This document shows positions 31,039 through 41,263 of a DNA stretch of 64,000 nt, one piece after another. Source of the stretch: Eukaryota sp. TZLM1-RC. Its lineage: Eukaryota > Metamonada: BaSk clade. Position 1 is the stretch's first letter, and the number at the start of each line of letters is the position of its first letter. The notes below the pieces were generated by a model. That model was given only the letters and a program-made list of their open reading frames with translations, was not told where the DNA came from and ran no database searches. The translations under genes and the position numbers were made by a program. The stretch spans positions 6,331,658 to 6,395,657 of the forward strand of contig JAUPSS010000004.1 in assembly GCA_040285825.1 (NCBI GenBank). The letters run 5' to 3'.

Positions 31039-34000
31039 ATGGCATCTGCGGTCTTTGGCATCTTTTATTTGATGATTCAAAACAACTCATCACTGAAGAA
31101 GATAACCTTTTTTGCTTTCTTGTTAGCCTTCTCTCAGTTTTGGACGTTTACCTTTGAAACAGATCTGTATGCGGATATTCCTGGTGCTAATTCACTGATT
31201 TCCCTGCTAAATTTTCTACAACCCAACCTAGGTCCCACAGATCCCTCTAGTAGATTTCAGTTTTTCCTTTTTACTTCTGTCGGTATTCTCATTGTATGTA
31301 TAGTACTCTATCTGTCTGTCAGAACTGCCATTAGCTTCAACAAGGGAATTTTCACTTCATTGTTATCTGTTAGACTACTACGTCTCCTAGGCCTAGCTCT
31401 TCTCTCTGTACTCTTTATTCCCAACCTCCAACTTCTACTTGGCCCTCTTCATTGTTCCAATGTTAACGGCAAGTTCATTATTGACTCGCTTACCACTCCC
31501 ACTGATTGTTACACTTTTCCTAACATTCTTTATCAAGTTTTTGCCTTCACTTCTGTCATGATCCTCGTTCCCTTCGCTGCTTTTCTTTCCCTCGTATACT
31601 TTAACTCTGATTACACCTCAACCGATCTCTTATCCAGATCACATGGAAGATTTGACCTTGTTTACCAGCTTTCCAAGGTAACTGTTGTTTTTGCAACTAC
31701 TTTTATAAGCAGTAACTTTACTAAATTTTTTGTTATTTCCTTTATTTCTTTTTTACTGCTTTATTATTATCTTTTTTACCTCCCATATCACAAAACATTC
31801 ACTTCCTTTATGTGTAGCTTTATGTATAGTTCAATTTGGACTAGTTCTTTGTTTACGTTGTTTTTAACTATGGGGGAGGTATCGGATGGTGGATTTAAGT
31901 TTGATTTTGAATTATTAGGGTCCTTCGAGCTTGGCTTTCCACAGCTTTCTTTTTCTTTTTTCTTCTTGGTAGCGGTTATCAATGTTTTATCTGCTATTAT
32001 TGTTATTAAAAAACTCTTTTTTGTTGGAAAATATTTGGATGGGCCCAGATTGGTTAAATTGGTTCAATCAGTCAAAATTTCAGAACCTCAGACTTACTTG
32101 TCAGTTGCGTGTCATCCTGATCCCTTTATGAGCTCTACAACAACTCAAAATTTGGGTATTGATACTTCAAGCTCATCAATTCCCGATCTCTCATGGCATC
32201 CCAAATTTTGCCCGTGTCAGGAATGTTGTAACCTTTGTGTTAATTGCAATTCTGTTTTTGAATTAGAAAGATGTTGTCGATATTATCTGAGACAGATTAG
32301 TAAGGATCAAGTAGAGATCAAACCAAAATTTTCAACTAGTCTCTTGGCAATGGTCAGCATTTTATACGTACACGGCTACCAATTACTTAAGAAGTCTAGG
32401 AATTCTACTTTAATAAGTTTTATGTTCAATAATTCAGTGGTTAAATTACAACCAAAATTTGAACAATTAACCGAAAATTTCAAAACAGGGATCAGTAAAG
32501 TTCATGACAATCATTTATATTCAATGCTGCCCATGGATGTCAAATTTTTAAATTTTGTCGATGAACAAGAACAATTGCGCTCTACTTCTTCCTCTGTTAT
32601 GAGTGCTAGCCAGAACGGATCAAGAGCAGAACATATCACCCAAAATTTGGAACATGCTCGTAATCAGATGTCTATTGTTGAATATCTGGACTTTCAAAGA
32701 CTTGTTCACCAAATAAATAAAGGTCACGTCACCGCAGTCAATCAATTATACGCTTTTTGGTCTTGTCTTGTGACCGCCATGGCTGGATCACCTTACCACA
32801 CCAAAAGATTAACAATAATTGCCTCGAATTTAGTTGAAACAGAAGCTAGGTCTTTTGTTTTGCTCAATGAATTAATGTTAAAGTTCAGCAAGCACCCTCT
32901 TGTCTACTACAAAGCTGCTTCTTTCATCCGCGACGTTCTCTCAGACGATCAAATGGCCTCTAAACTTGAAGCAGTAGCAACTACATTGAACAAAGAAGAA
33001 CCAGAATCGGGAAGTGTGGTGGCGAATAGCGTGGTGGATGGAAGCGTGGCTGATACAAGTGGTGTTTTTAATTCAACTGAAAGCTCCATTAATTTCGACG
33101 ATGTTCATTCTTCAAGGGATGATTCTGATTCAAATTTAATTAAAAAGATTTACAGAATTTCTTTCTATTTATTGACGGTACTTTTAATTGTATTGGTTGG
33201 GGTTCATTATTTTTTCGAACATAATAGTCTTACAAGGGCTGAGCAATTTAAAAACTTTGCTGAATTCAAAAGCGTTTATTCCTATTTCACCGGTGTTGCT
33301 TCTGAAATTTTGGATGACGTGTCACCTGAGCTCTTCTCTGACAAGTTGCGATCAGTAGTGAGTAAGCTAAGAACCTATCACCGTGTAGCATTTCGGTCAC
33401 TTAGGCAGCGTCCTTTTTGGAGAAGTTCGCTGAAACTCCTGTCGAATCAAGATTTTGTTATCGAAATTGGTCCTTTTAGCTCCGAAATGTCTTTTTATGA
33501 CGTTTTTCTTGATTTTTCTCGACGTTCACTGACTATTCTTGATCATTCAATTGACCAGCAACGACTTTTTGTCGAACAGTTAATTTCATTCAGTGAATCT
33601 GCAGTCGTCCCCTCCTTTGATTCAGTTTTGAAATCTTTTTCATTGACTGAAAGTAATTCTTTTTATATTATCTTTTCCAGTGTTTTAATTCTTACCTCTT
33701 TTGGAATTATTTTCTTTTCAATTCGACAAGTCATTAATTGTTTTGGTAATTTGAACCAAAACAGGGCTTCTGCGCTGAGGTTATTCCTTGAAATCGATCC
33801 AAATATTATCATAAAGGTTGCTGATTCACTACACACGACTTCTCTTAAGTTAGGATTAAAACTTCCAAAGTTAAATTCAGATTCTTTTTCCAAAACCAAG
33901 TCCACTGCTGCTGACAGAACCAAACTTCTATCTGGAAGCGGCGTTTCTTACTCCAACAGTCTTTCTGGGCTGCTATGGAAAATTTGCTTGGTGTTCTTGA

Positions 34001-35148
34001 TCCTTTTTGTAATAATTCTTGGTTGTTTTCTTCTCATAATTGTTCAAATGCACTCAACTAAACCCTTATTTACTAGATTTGAGGTAGTTTCCGGTTTTAA
34101 TCATCAAACAGGAAGGTTGGTGACGTCATCTGATTACAAAAGAGATCACTCAATTGTCACTGATGATATTGACAAGCTTTCAGTCGATCTCAGTGGTTTG
34201 TTACTTGGCAATATTGCCCATTCTTCAGCATTTTCTCCATGCGACGGAAGTAAAGTTTCAAGTAGTAAAGTTTTTGACTTTGCACCAGCAATTAGAGAGC
34301 CTTCATTAAGTCCTTTTGTTTCTTCATTTAATTGCAATTCTTTTGGTCAATGTTATAACAGTTCTTATTATAAAGTTGATGATTTTGGTATCTTTTACTA
34401 CTCTAAAGTGTTTTTGACGGCTTTCTGTCTCAATGTTTCTCGACCTTTAATCCACGATCTTTTTGATCCTTTGTTCTTGACTTCCCATGACTTTTCTAAA
34501 TTTTTGTTTTCTAATATTGAACTGTCTTTTCAATCAATTGCTTCGTTTAGATTAACCTTGGTTATCATATTCTTTATTTTATTGATGGTTTTTCGGTTTA
34601 CTATATTCGCTTCTGCCATCAAAACCATAAGTTTAGACGGAAAAAGAACTAGAAGAATGCTCAAAATGGTTCCAAATGAGTGCAAAGATCGAGACTTGCT
34701 GAAATGGGACGACTCTCTTAAGATTGGCGTAGACTGGATTGATGAGCAGCATAAGAAGCTAGTTTTCATTATGAATCAGGTGTACCGAGCAGCTGTAGTT
34801 GACGGAAAGTCAAAGAAGATACTCTCTGATGCATTGTTTAATCTATTGGAGTATACTAAAACTCACTTTGCTGATGAAGAGAAATTCTTTGATTCTTTTA
34901 ATTATCCAGGGGCTGCTGCCCATAAATCTTTCCATAGAAAACTAGAAGGACAGGTTTTGGCGTTTTATGAAAAATTTGAAAGGGGAGAAAGCCAAGTTGA
35001 TATGAATTTACTTACATTTTTAAAGAACTGGTTGGTAAATCATATTTTGAAAAGTGATCTTCATTACGTTGAATCTTATAAACACCGTCAAGACCAACTT
35101 AATACCAACAGTGAAGTTGATTTAGTTTTAGTGGAAGATGGGTATTAG
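31039..35148 (+). CDS. TmcB/TmcC-like multispan membrane protein with C-terminal hemerythrin domain
   Basis: This 1369-residue intron-free protein has about seven N-terminal membrane spans (to about residue 330). A Cys-rich patch (FCPCQECCNLCVNC, about 392-405) follows. Residues about 545-655 are helical (VNQLYAFWSCLVTAM, LVYYKAASFIRDVLSDD) and match the TmcB/TmcC family seen in many protists. Further spans are near 703, 874, 977 and 1172. The C-terminus (about 1215-1350) is a bacteriohemerythrin-like domain with all iron ligands: WIDEQHKKL, HFADEE, HKSFH and HILKSD. It is probably a membrane sensor in which a di-iron centre reads O2 or NO and signals through the TmcB-like region. Role is inferred; domains are seen. 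Confidence 0.85.
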   Translation: MASAVFGIFYLMIQNNSSLKKITFFAFLLAFSQFWTFTFETDLYADIPGANSLISLLNFLQPNLGPTDPSSRFQFFLFTSVGILIVCIVLYLSVRTAISFNKGIFTSLLSVRLLRLLGLALLSVLFIPNLQLLLGPLHCSNVNGKFIIDSLTTPTDCYTFPNILYQVFAFTSVMILVPFAAFLSLVYFNSDYTSTDLLSRSHGRFDLVYQLSKVTVVFATTFISSNFTKFFVISFISFLLLYYYLFYLPYHKTFTSFMCSFMYSSIWTSSLFTLFLTMGEVSDGGFKFDFELLGSFELGFPQLSFSFFFLVAVINVLSAIIVIKKLFFVGKYLDGPRLVKLVQSVKISEPQTYLSVACHPDPFMSSTTTQNLGIDTSSSSIPDLSWHPKFCPCQECCNLCVNCNSVFELERCCRYYLRQISKDQVEIKPKFSTSLLAMVSILYVHGYQLLKKSRNSTLISFMFNNSVVKLQPKFEQLTENFKTGISKVHDNHLYSMLPMDVKFLNFVDEQEQLRSTSSSVMSASQNGSRAEHITQNLEHARNQMSIVEYLDFQRLVHQINKGHVTAVNQLYAFWSCLVTAMAGSPYHTKRLTIIASNLVETEARSFVLLNELMLKFSKHPLVYYKAASFIRDVLSDDQMASKLEAVATTLNKEEPESGSVVANSVVDGSVADTSGVFNSTESSINFDDVHSSRDDSDSNLIKKIYRISFYLLTVLLIVLVGVHYFFEHNSLTRAEQFKNFAEFKSVYSYFTGVASEILDDVSPELFSDKLRSVVSKLRTYHRVAFRSLRQRPFWRSSLKLLSNQDFVIEIGPFSSEMSFYDVFLDFSRRSLTILDHSIDQQRLFVEQLISFSESAVVPSFDSVLKSFSLTESNSFYIIFSSVLILTSFGIIFFSIRQVINCFGNLNQNRASALRLFLEIDPNIIIKVADSLHTTSLKLGLKLPKLNSDSFSKTKSTAADRTKLLSGSGVSYSNSLSGLLWKICLVFLILFVIILGCFLLIIVQMHSTKPLFTRFEVVSGFNHQTGRLVTSSDYKRDHSIVTDDIDKLSVDLSGLLLGNIAHSSAFSPCDGSKVSSSKVFDFAPAIREPSLSPFVSSFNCNSFGQCYNSSYYKVDDFGIFYYSKVFLTAFCLNVSRPLIHDLFDPLFLTSHDFSKFLFSNIELSFQSIASFRLTLVIIFFILLMVFRFTIFASAIKTISLDGKRTRRMLKMVPNECKDRDLLKWDDSLKIGVDWIDEQHKKLVFIMNQVYRAAVVDGKSKKILSDALFNLLEYTKTHFADEEKFFDSFNYPGAAAHKSFHRKLEGQVLAFYEKFERGESQVDMNLLTFLKNWLVNHILKSDLHYVESYKHRQDQLNTNSEVDLVLVEDGY

Positions 35149-35589
35149 TTTTGCCCAAGTATTTTACTCTTCGTTCACTGTTTATTACTGTTTAATCTGT
35201 TGCTATTTGATAACTAGACAATAAAACCGGATTCTAGCAATTCACTGTTTAACAACAATTTTAGATTCAGGTACACTAGCTAAGCACATTCTGCAATGTT
35301 TAAATCAATACTTTGTTTAATTCAATACTTTGTTTAATGTACTTGTAGTGGCCATCTATTTTGGACGTTTTCATCACTACAATGTACATATCTAGCACAC
35401 GATTGTAACAGCATATCAACACGATCTTTGCTTATAAAAAAACAAAATAACTACACGTCATTGTAACAAGACATGACATAACATGATGTATCGTTACAGA
35501 TGATGATAATGTTCATTTGCATCGTCGACATGGAACTTTTTTGCTGACTGACGTAAAGGGCATCATTTGTCAATACTAATTTAAACATT
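35149..35589. other. Intergenic, no gene seen
   Basis: 3' flank of the hemerythrin gene. A short direct duplication of AATACTTTGTTTAAT occurs near 35305-35340. No other feature. Confidence 0.5.
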
Positions 35590-35945
35590 GTTCTTGTAGG
35601 CGAAAAATACAAAATGCTAAATATGCGAAACCCATTTCCTTAGTTAATGAAAATTCTCATGCCCAATATAATTTATGTCCCTTTGTTTTTTCTTTGCTTG
35701 GATCTCTAGGTAAGGCTGCTATGGCTGTCCATGAGGATTTTGTTGTAGTTGTAAAGGAAAGAACTAGAAGAATTTTCAATCGTGTTTACTGGCAAAACAG
35801 GATTGTATTTTCTATTTTTAAGGGAATGGTAAAACCAATTTCTGATTCACTTTTTTCTTTTGGGAAATTTTCTGAATCTTTAGCAATTAATTGTTTTGAT
35901 GTAAAAGAGACAAATTTTGAGGATGTGGAGTTTTAATTGTGTATT
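35590..35945 (+). mobile_element. Retroelement family C, 3' fragment (C2)
   Basis: This is the terminal about 350 bases of family C. It includes VYWQNRIVFSIFKGMV, which aligns with FWQNRIVFSIF in C3 and C4, and ends shortly after a conserved acidic end (NFEDVEF). The upstream part is in another frame. Truncated, non-autonomous. Confidence 0.7.
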
Positions 35946-35969
35946 TTATGTTTTCATATTTGTTGTTGT

Positions 35970-36064
35970 GATGCCGTAGGTTGGAAAAGTGGGTTAAGAT
36001 AAAGCTTATGAGGAAAAGTTGATTTATTTTCTAATTATAACAAATAAGCCTTAGGGCGCCAACA
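35970..36064 (+). repeat. 95-bp direct repeat, left copy
   Basis: It matches 38576-38670 in the same orientation with four mismatches and no gap. It begins GATGCCGTAGGTTGGAAAAG and ends GGGCGCCAACA. The two copies flank about 2.5 kb of accessory DNA. They could be short terminal repeats of one element or two copies of a small unrelated repeat. Confidence 0.9.
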
Positions 36065-36579
36065 CTGCTTCTTCCCTTTTTAAAAATAAATCAGCTTATA
36101 TGAATATAAAACAAAACTATAACAAATAACTAAATAACTATAAATACTAAGAACTAAATACTGAATTCTACTGTTTTCTATTGTCTACAATTATCTTTGT
36201 AGTGATTGGTATTCACACAAACACTGGGTTTCACATTTTTAAGATCGACAATTGATGTACTATGACTCTCCCAGAACAATGTTAGTATAAGGTAGTAAGC
36301 AATAACTGAAAAGGGCCTCGTTCCAAGATCTGTGTGTTTGAATACTTTGTTGTGTATGTTTTAGTCGCTACATAAAGATAGTCTGCCTCTTCCCTTTTTC
36401 GTAAACGAGAAGCGTGGTAGTGTCGTTTAGTGAAGGTATCATGGAATTGAAGAATGGATTCGCTGATGATTATCCAGATTCTATGTTGAATCAAAAACAA
36501 CAGTAAGCAAAATAACAAACCTCAAAGACCTGAAGGTGGCGTCTTTTGTTGTAAAAGTACTGGCTTTACGACTAAAAAT

Positions 36580-37301
36580 ATCAGAGGAGCAAGGACCGTA
36601 TCTTTGCATTGTAGTACAATAATAGTGGAGGTGGAGTTTCTACTCGTAACCTCGTATTTGGTCGACTTTTCTCGTGCTTGGCTCCATAAGGAAGGGAGCT
36701 GCTCGAATGGATAAAAGTCCATTGATTCGAGGTAAGACTCCGTGTCCTTGTTAGAAGTTTGGAGAATCCATCACTGGAGTCATCTTCCTGTCTTTGGAAT
36801 TTGCTTCCATAAAAGAGCGAGCTGCTCAAACAAACAGTAATCTGTAGGTTCGAGGTGAGCCTCCGCATCCTTCATGATTTGTTGGCGAAGTTCTTTCTCT
36901 TCGTCATCCAGTTCGTCTAAAACGGACCGAAGTTCTTCATATCCTTGAAGGACTGTTGAAGTTTCAGAACTTGAACCAAAATTTGCGTTTTTTGGTGAGG
37001 AGGGGGGTGGTCCCGTTCTTTAACCCTTTTGTGGCATTAAGTTGGACTTGGAAGAGGCGGGAGGTGGTTCCAAGTCTGGTTCCATTATTTTGGACTTGGA
37101 AGAGGCGGGAGGTGGTTCCGTGCCTATTTCCATCGGCTTTCCTTGAGGAGGGGCGGAGGGTGGTCTCAAGCTCGAGTCCTCGAACTTACTAGTCTCTACT
37201 ACTTCTCCTACTACTAATGTTTGTATGGTAGTTGTATCCCTGTTATGTTCCTGCATGTTAGTTTTAACAGTGTCAGTGTTTTGGCTGAAAAGGATTGACA
37301 T
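36580..37301 (-). pseudogene. Broken Pro-rich accessory gene with internal tandem duplication
   Basis: From the ATG at 37301 the frame gives MSILFSQNTDTVKTNMQEHN, then two tandem units of EPPPASSKS. After one TAA at about 37017 the same frame continues through GPPPSSPKN and LDELDDEEKELRQQIMKDAE to FEQLALLWKQIPKTGR and a TGA. In another frame, at 36650-36760, a second copy of the last block follows (SYLESMDFYPFEQLPSLW). The spliced or original protein is unclear. I recognise no family. It lies entirely between the 95-bp direct repeats, so it may be cargo of a mobile unit. Confidence 0.4.
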
Positions 37302-37384
37302 GATATCTGCTAAAGATATCCTTTGTAGAAAAGCTGTGTGTTTTTAAAATATGAAATTGATTTTCAACGCTAACAAAACATTAA

Positions 37385-38540
37385 ACAAAAAACTAGAACT
37401 CAATATCCTCAATACACACATCAACATCATCAAATCTTTAAAGCGCGCGATTATCATACTCTATTCCTAATTGTAACAGTGCTTTGGTCAACATTTCCGG
37501 AATTTGCTTTGAGAATACTAAAAACAATTTTATTGTGCCAGAAATTGAAGTTCAATTCTTTTCCTGCTCTTTCTTTTATTAAACTTCTGAAACCTTCAAG
37601 AAATTTAATGCCAGATATTCCAATGTTACCAGAAAGAGATAGAGCAAATGGAACCAGCAGATACTTGACATGCTCAACACGTCCTACCTGAGATAAGGGT
37701 TCATTGCACTTGTTGATTTTGCTCTTTTCAGCAAAGCAAAGTGGAGTTTCATCTATTTTAGCAAAATCAATTGCTGAGTCTTTACAAACATCAACAGTGA
37801 CAACATCAACAACATTGATCACACCATCAGACCCAGGGGTAATTAAATCAGCACGGCGTTTCCCAAAAGTATTTTCATCTTCATTTTCAGATGACAACCT
37901 TCGCACAAGTGGTTCAACAAAAGCTTCAATGTGATGACTTTTGCACATAGCGTATAGTTGGTCTCTAACAGCATTGTGAACAACTGAGCGATATGTAATA
38001 ATAAATTTGCAATTAAATAAATGATTCAGATTGATGAGCTGACCTCAACGACAAATCAAATCATTTGGCACACTACATGGCCACAGAAAACACCTCATCC
38101 TGAAAGCAGTTGTCCATTGATGATCATTTAATAATAAGCCATATACATTTGGAATCTGGGAAATGAGACAACTTGAGCTACTTTCCTTAAGATCAATTAG
38201 AAAGTTTGCAAAAACGGGATTCTTTTCTTTAGCCAAGCTAAGACGAACAGTGAAATCCAAGTTTTCAAAAACTTTTAATAACTTTTTCTGCAATTTAGCA
38301 TATGCAAATTTCAAGGAAATCAAACTCCTGGGTGGAATTTCTTGAATATCAGCAGGAAAGCATTTGGACCATATGTGAGGAGAGATGCGTTCAATTTCGT
38401 TCTGCAAGGATACTAAATAGTCACTAACACAATATTCTATTAAATGTTGGTTTTCAGGAAAACGTTTCAAAAATTCAAAAACGAAATTTTTGCATCCACC
38501 AATAAATGCAGCTTTACACAAATATTGTGTATACACAAAG
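37385..38540 (-). mobile_element. Retroelement family B, 5'-truncated copy (B2)
   Basis: It begins in the thumb region (YLCKAAFIGGCKNFVFEFLKRF) and continues through the knuckle, where a TGA-type break lies near 38046, and FGKRRADLITPGSDGVINVV. It ends in FWHNKIVFSILKANSG and the 3' flank. It is the best-preserved family B endonuclease-like region in the window, with 164 open codons at 37454-37948. Confidence 0.8.
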
Positions 38541-38575
38541 TGGTATACCTATAACCTAAATGGCCAATAATTATT

Positions 38576-38670
38576 GATGCCGTAGGTTGGAAAAGTGGGT
38601 TAAGATAAAGCTAATGAGGAAAAGTTGATTTATTTTCTAATCATAACATATAAGCCTCAGGGCGCCAACA
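38576..38670 (+). repeat. 95-bp direct repeat, right copy
   Basis: Partner of 35970-36064. On the opposite strand its edge reads TGTTGGCGCCCTGAGG, reminiscent of a tRNA-primer binding site, but no LTR-retroelement protein is found between the copies. Confidence 0.9.
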
Positions 38671-38927
38671 GTTGAATAAAATTAAAGATGTTGAAAAAAA
38701 GTATCAAGGTAGAAGGAGCAAAAGTGCCGTTTCTGTCAGGAGGTCCAGTTACTAACGTCTTCAGCAACTGTTTGAAAGAACAAGGTGAATTTCGTTACAC
38801 TTTTCTTATAACGAATACTGAAAAATAGTTATGCATTTTGCACGTATTTCACCAGTTGATGAGAGTTTTGTTTAAAAAATCTCCTCATATATCGTAACAT
38901 TTATTCTCCATATCAGTAACTGCTTTA

Positions 38928-39356
38928 ATGTACATACAACGCAAAGTACGAATCTCTGGCAAATCCCGGGGCAGTCACCTTATAACATCAGAGATAATGC
39001 GGAAAATTGGAACAGACCTTAAGCAGATCAACTGCGGCTTGTGTAATCTCTTCCTACAACACACGTCTTGTGCATTATCCATTAATGAAAACGCTTGTTC
39101 TGATGTTCAACGTGATCTATCAAGAGAGATGGACAGAGTATTCCCGGATGACGATGTTAAACGCCGATTTGAGCATTCATATGAAGGACCAGACGATATG
39201 TCAGCTCACTGCAAAAGTTCTGTTTTAGGTGTTTCATTAAACATTCCAATTACTAATGGATCACTATCACTTGGAACATGGCAAGGCATTTATTTATTAG
39301 AGGCAAGGGATGAACCTAGTTCACGTACTATTGTCGTTACGATCCATGGTGAATAA
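38928..39356 (+). CDS. YjbQ/UPF0047 family protein
   Basis: The 142-residue protein shows the family pattern throughout: GSHLITSEIM, LFLQHTSCALSINENACSDV (the conserved HTS...NE segment), HSYEGPDDMSAHCKSSVLG, and WQGIYLLEARD with a C-terminal IVVTIHGE. Bacterial YjbQ has been reported to have a low thiamine-phosphate synthase activity; the true role in eukaryotes is unknown. Residues 63-70 and 105-113 hold the conserved His and Asp that line the likely active site. Full length, no intron. Confidence 0.88.
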   Translation: MYIQRKVRISGKSRGSHLITSEIMRKIGTDLKQINCGLCNLFLQHTSCALSINENACSDVQRDLSREMDRVFPDDDVKRRFEHSYEGPDDMSAHCKSSVLGVSLNIPITNGSLSLGTWQGIYLLEARDEPSSRTIVVTIHGE

Positions 39357-39669
39357 ATTTTTTTGAGAAGAGTTGCTGACTTTGATAATTTTGATGTTAC
39401 ATATAGTACATCTACACAAAACGTTTATTTGCCCTGTGTAAAAAACATCAACTTTGAATCAAACAGAAAAGAATTATGATTAGGGAATTGTTGAGAAAAT
39501 ACACGGAACAAGGCCACGTTACTCACATAATCTAAATGACGTGATGGTGATTGCAATCCTTGATCATCTACCATTTATGATGTGACATTGTTTTCAGTGA
39601 TACGATAATTGTTGGGTTGTGTAGTCCTTTTTGGTCGTTCAAAAACTCTTGTGTGTCAAACCTATTGTG

Positions 39670-39677
39670 CACTATTT
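39670..39677 (+). promoter_or_regulatory. Initiator-like box CACTATTT
   Basis: CACTATTT ends seven bases before the iron-ADH ATG chosen here. One base differs from the Arf and hemerythrin boxes. Confidence 0.35.
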
Positions 39678-39684
39678 ATTTCCA

Positions 39685-41001
39685 ATGACTATCACAGCAT
39701 CCCCTTATGAAGCTCTCTTTCCTCCCACCCAAGTCTCCAAACTAACCTATGGAACAGCTAAAGGTTGTTTCTTGGGTGTTGGTGCCATCAACAAGTTTGC
39801 TGATGTCCTTGACGACTTAAAACCATCCTGTGTTGGTTTTGTTACATCTAAGGGTGCTTACAAGGTATGATAGCCCAGTTACACTCATACCAGGTTTCCG
39901 GTGCTTGGGCTGCTATTGAACCTATGTTGGCTGAAAGAAACATTGAATACCTTCTCTTTGATGAAGTTGTTGCTAATCCCACCGGTGTCAATGTGACTAA
40001 AGCTGTTGATCTTTTCAAGACAAAGTACGATTCTGATTTCTTAGTTGTAGGTATCGGTGGTGGCTCCCCTCTTGATGCTGCTAAATCCATCTCTGTTTTG
40101 CTTGAATACCAAGACAAAACTGTCCACGATCTCTATTTCCACAAATTTACTCCTGAAAAAGCCGCTAAGTTTGTTGCTGTTAACCTCACAGCTGGTACTG
40201 GATCTGAAGTTGATATGTTTGCCGTAGTATGTCTCTTTTCTTAATTATTTAACGTTAGGTTTCACTATTGGACTCTGAACCACCAGTCAAACCTGTCTTA
40301 GCAAGTCCTGTTATTCACCCCATTTACTCAATCAATGATCCTGCTTTGATGAAAACTCTACCTAAAAAACAGACTCTTTACACTGCTCTAGATCTCTTGA
40401 ATCATGTCATGTTTGTTGAACTATTTTTATTTATTGTAGGGAATCTGTGACAACAACTGTTAGAACTCCATGGTCTGGAGCACTTTCCATTGAAGCTGTT
40501 CGCCTTACCCACAAATGGCTTCCAGTTGCCCTCGAAAACCCTGAAGATGAAACTGCCAGATATTGGTTAATGTTCAGTGCTGCTGTTGCCGGAATGTCTT
40601 TCAATGAAAGTTTACTTCATGCCACACATGCTTGTGAACACAGTCTCTCTGCTAAGGTTCCTGATCTTGCCCACGGTTTGGGTTTGGCCATGATCATGCC
40701 AGCTGTCATGCGCCATATTTGGCCCACAACTGGAGGCATTCTAGCCCATGTGTTTGCACCTATTATTGGGCATTTCACCGGCGCTGCTGAGGAAGCTGAT
40801 GCTGCTGCCAAGGCTCTCCGATCTTGGTTGGAATCTGTTGGTATGACTGATACTCTCTCCACTCATGGATTCACCAAGGAAGATGTTCCTACCCTCGTTG
40901 AAATGACCAGAAAATGTCCTGGTATGGATGGTCTTTTGTCTCTTTGCCCCGGTGGAATGACTGATGAGCAAATGGCTGAAGTGTTTGCTTCTTCAATGTA
41001 A
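39685..41001 (+). CDS. Iron-containing alcohol dehydrogenase
   Basis: Three introns (39865-39893, 29 nt; 40227-40258, 32 nt; 40411-40439, 29 nt) are removed to give 408 residues. Family motifs: GIGGGSPLDAAKSI for the dinucleotide site, LTAGTGSEV, ALDLLNHVMESV restored by the third splice, and ATHACEHSLSAKVPDLAHGL with iron-ligand histidines. The enzyme reduces acetaldehyde to ethanol or the reverse, using NAD(P)H, in the cytosol. Such enzymes are typical of fermenting protists. I use the ATG at 39685, since 18 upstream codons are unlike the family and an initiator-like box sits just before it. Confidence 0.95.
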
Positions 41002-41263
41002 GGTTTGTGTAGATTTTTCTTGAATAAAGTTGTATTTAGTTGTTTTGTAGAAGCAATAATCTGTGGTGGTCTGTTTCGTTGAACAATAATCAGAGTTGCA
41101 CCCCCAACGAAAATGCGTTGTTTTCAAATGAATATTCTAATTTGGATGAAATTCTATACTATATGTAACAAATAAACACATTGTAACTAATTGTAACTAA
41201 TAATTTATTGTAAAACTAAAGCACCTACAATAGATCAGTTCATTGCCTTAGAAACTAGGACTC

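Noticed and set aside
38655-38672. tRNA primer-binding-site-like word suggesting an LTR retrotransposon
   Set aside because: No gag, protease, integrase or LTR-type RT lies between the repeats. I keep only the repeat itself as a finding.
38671-38830. Short frames MLKKSIKVEGAKVPFLSGG and a coiled-coil-like LNKIKDVEKKYQGRRSK after the right 95-bp repeat
   Set aside because: Both are under 50 codons with no supported start or splice. Possibly a gene end, but unsupported.
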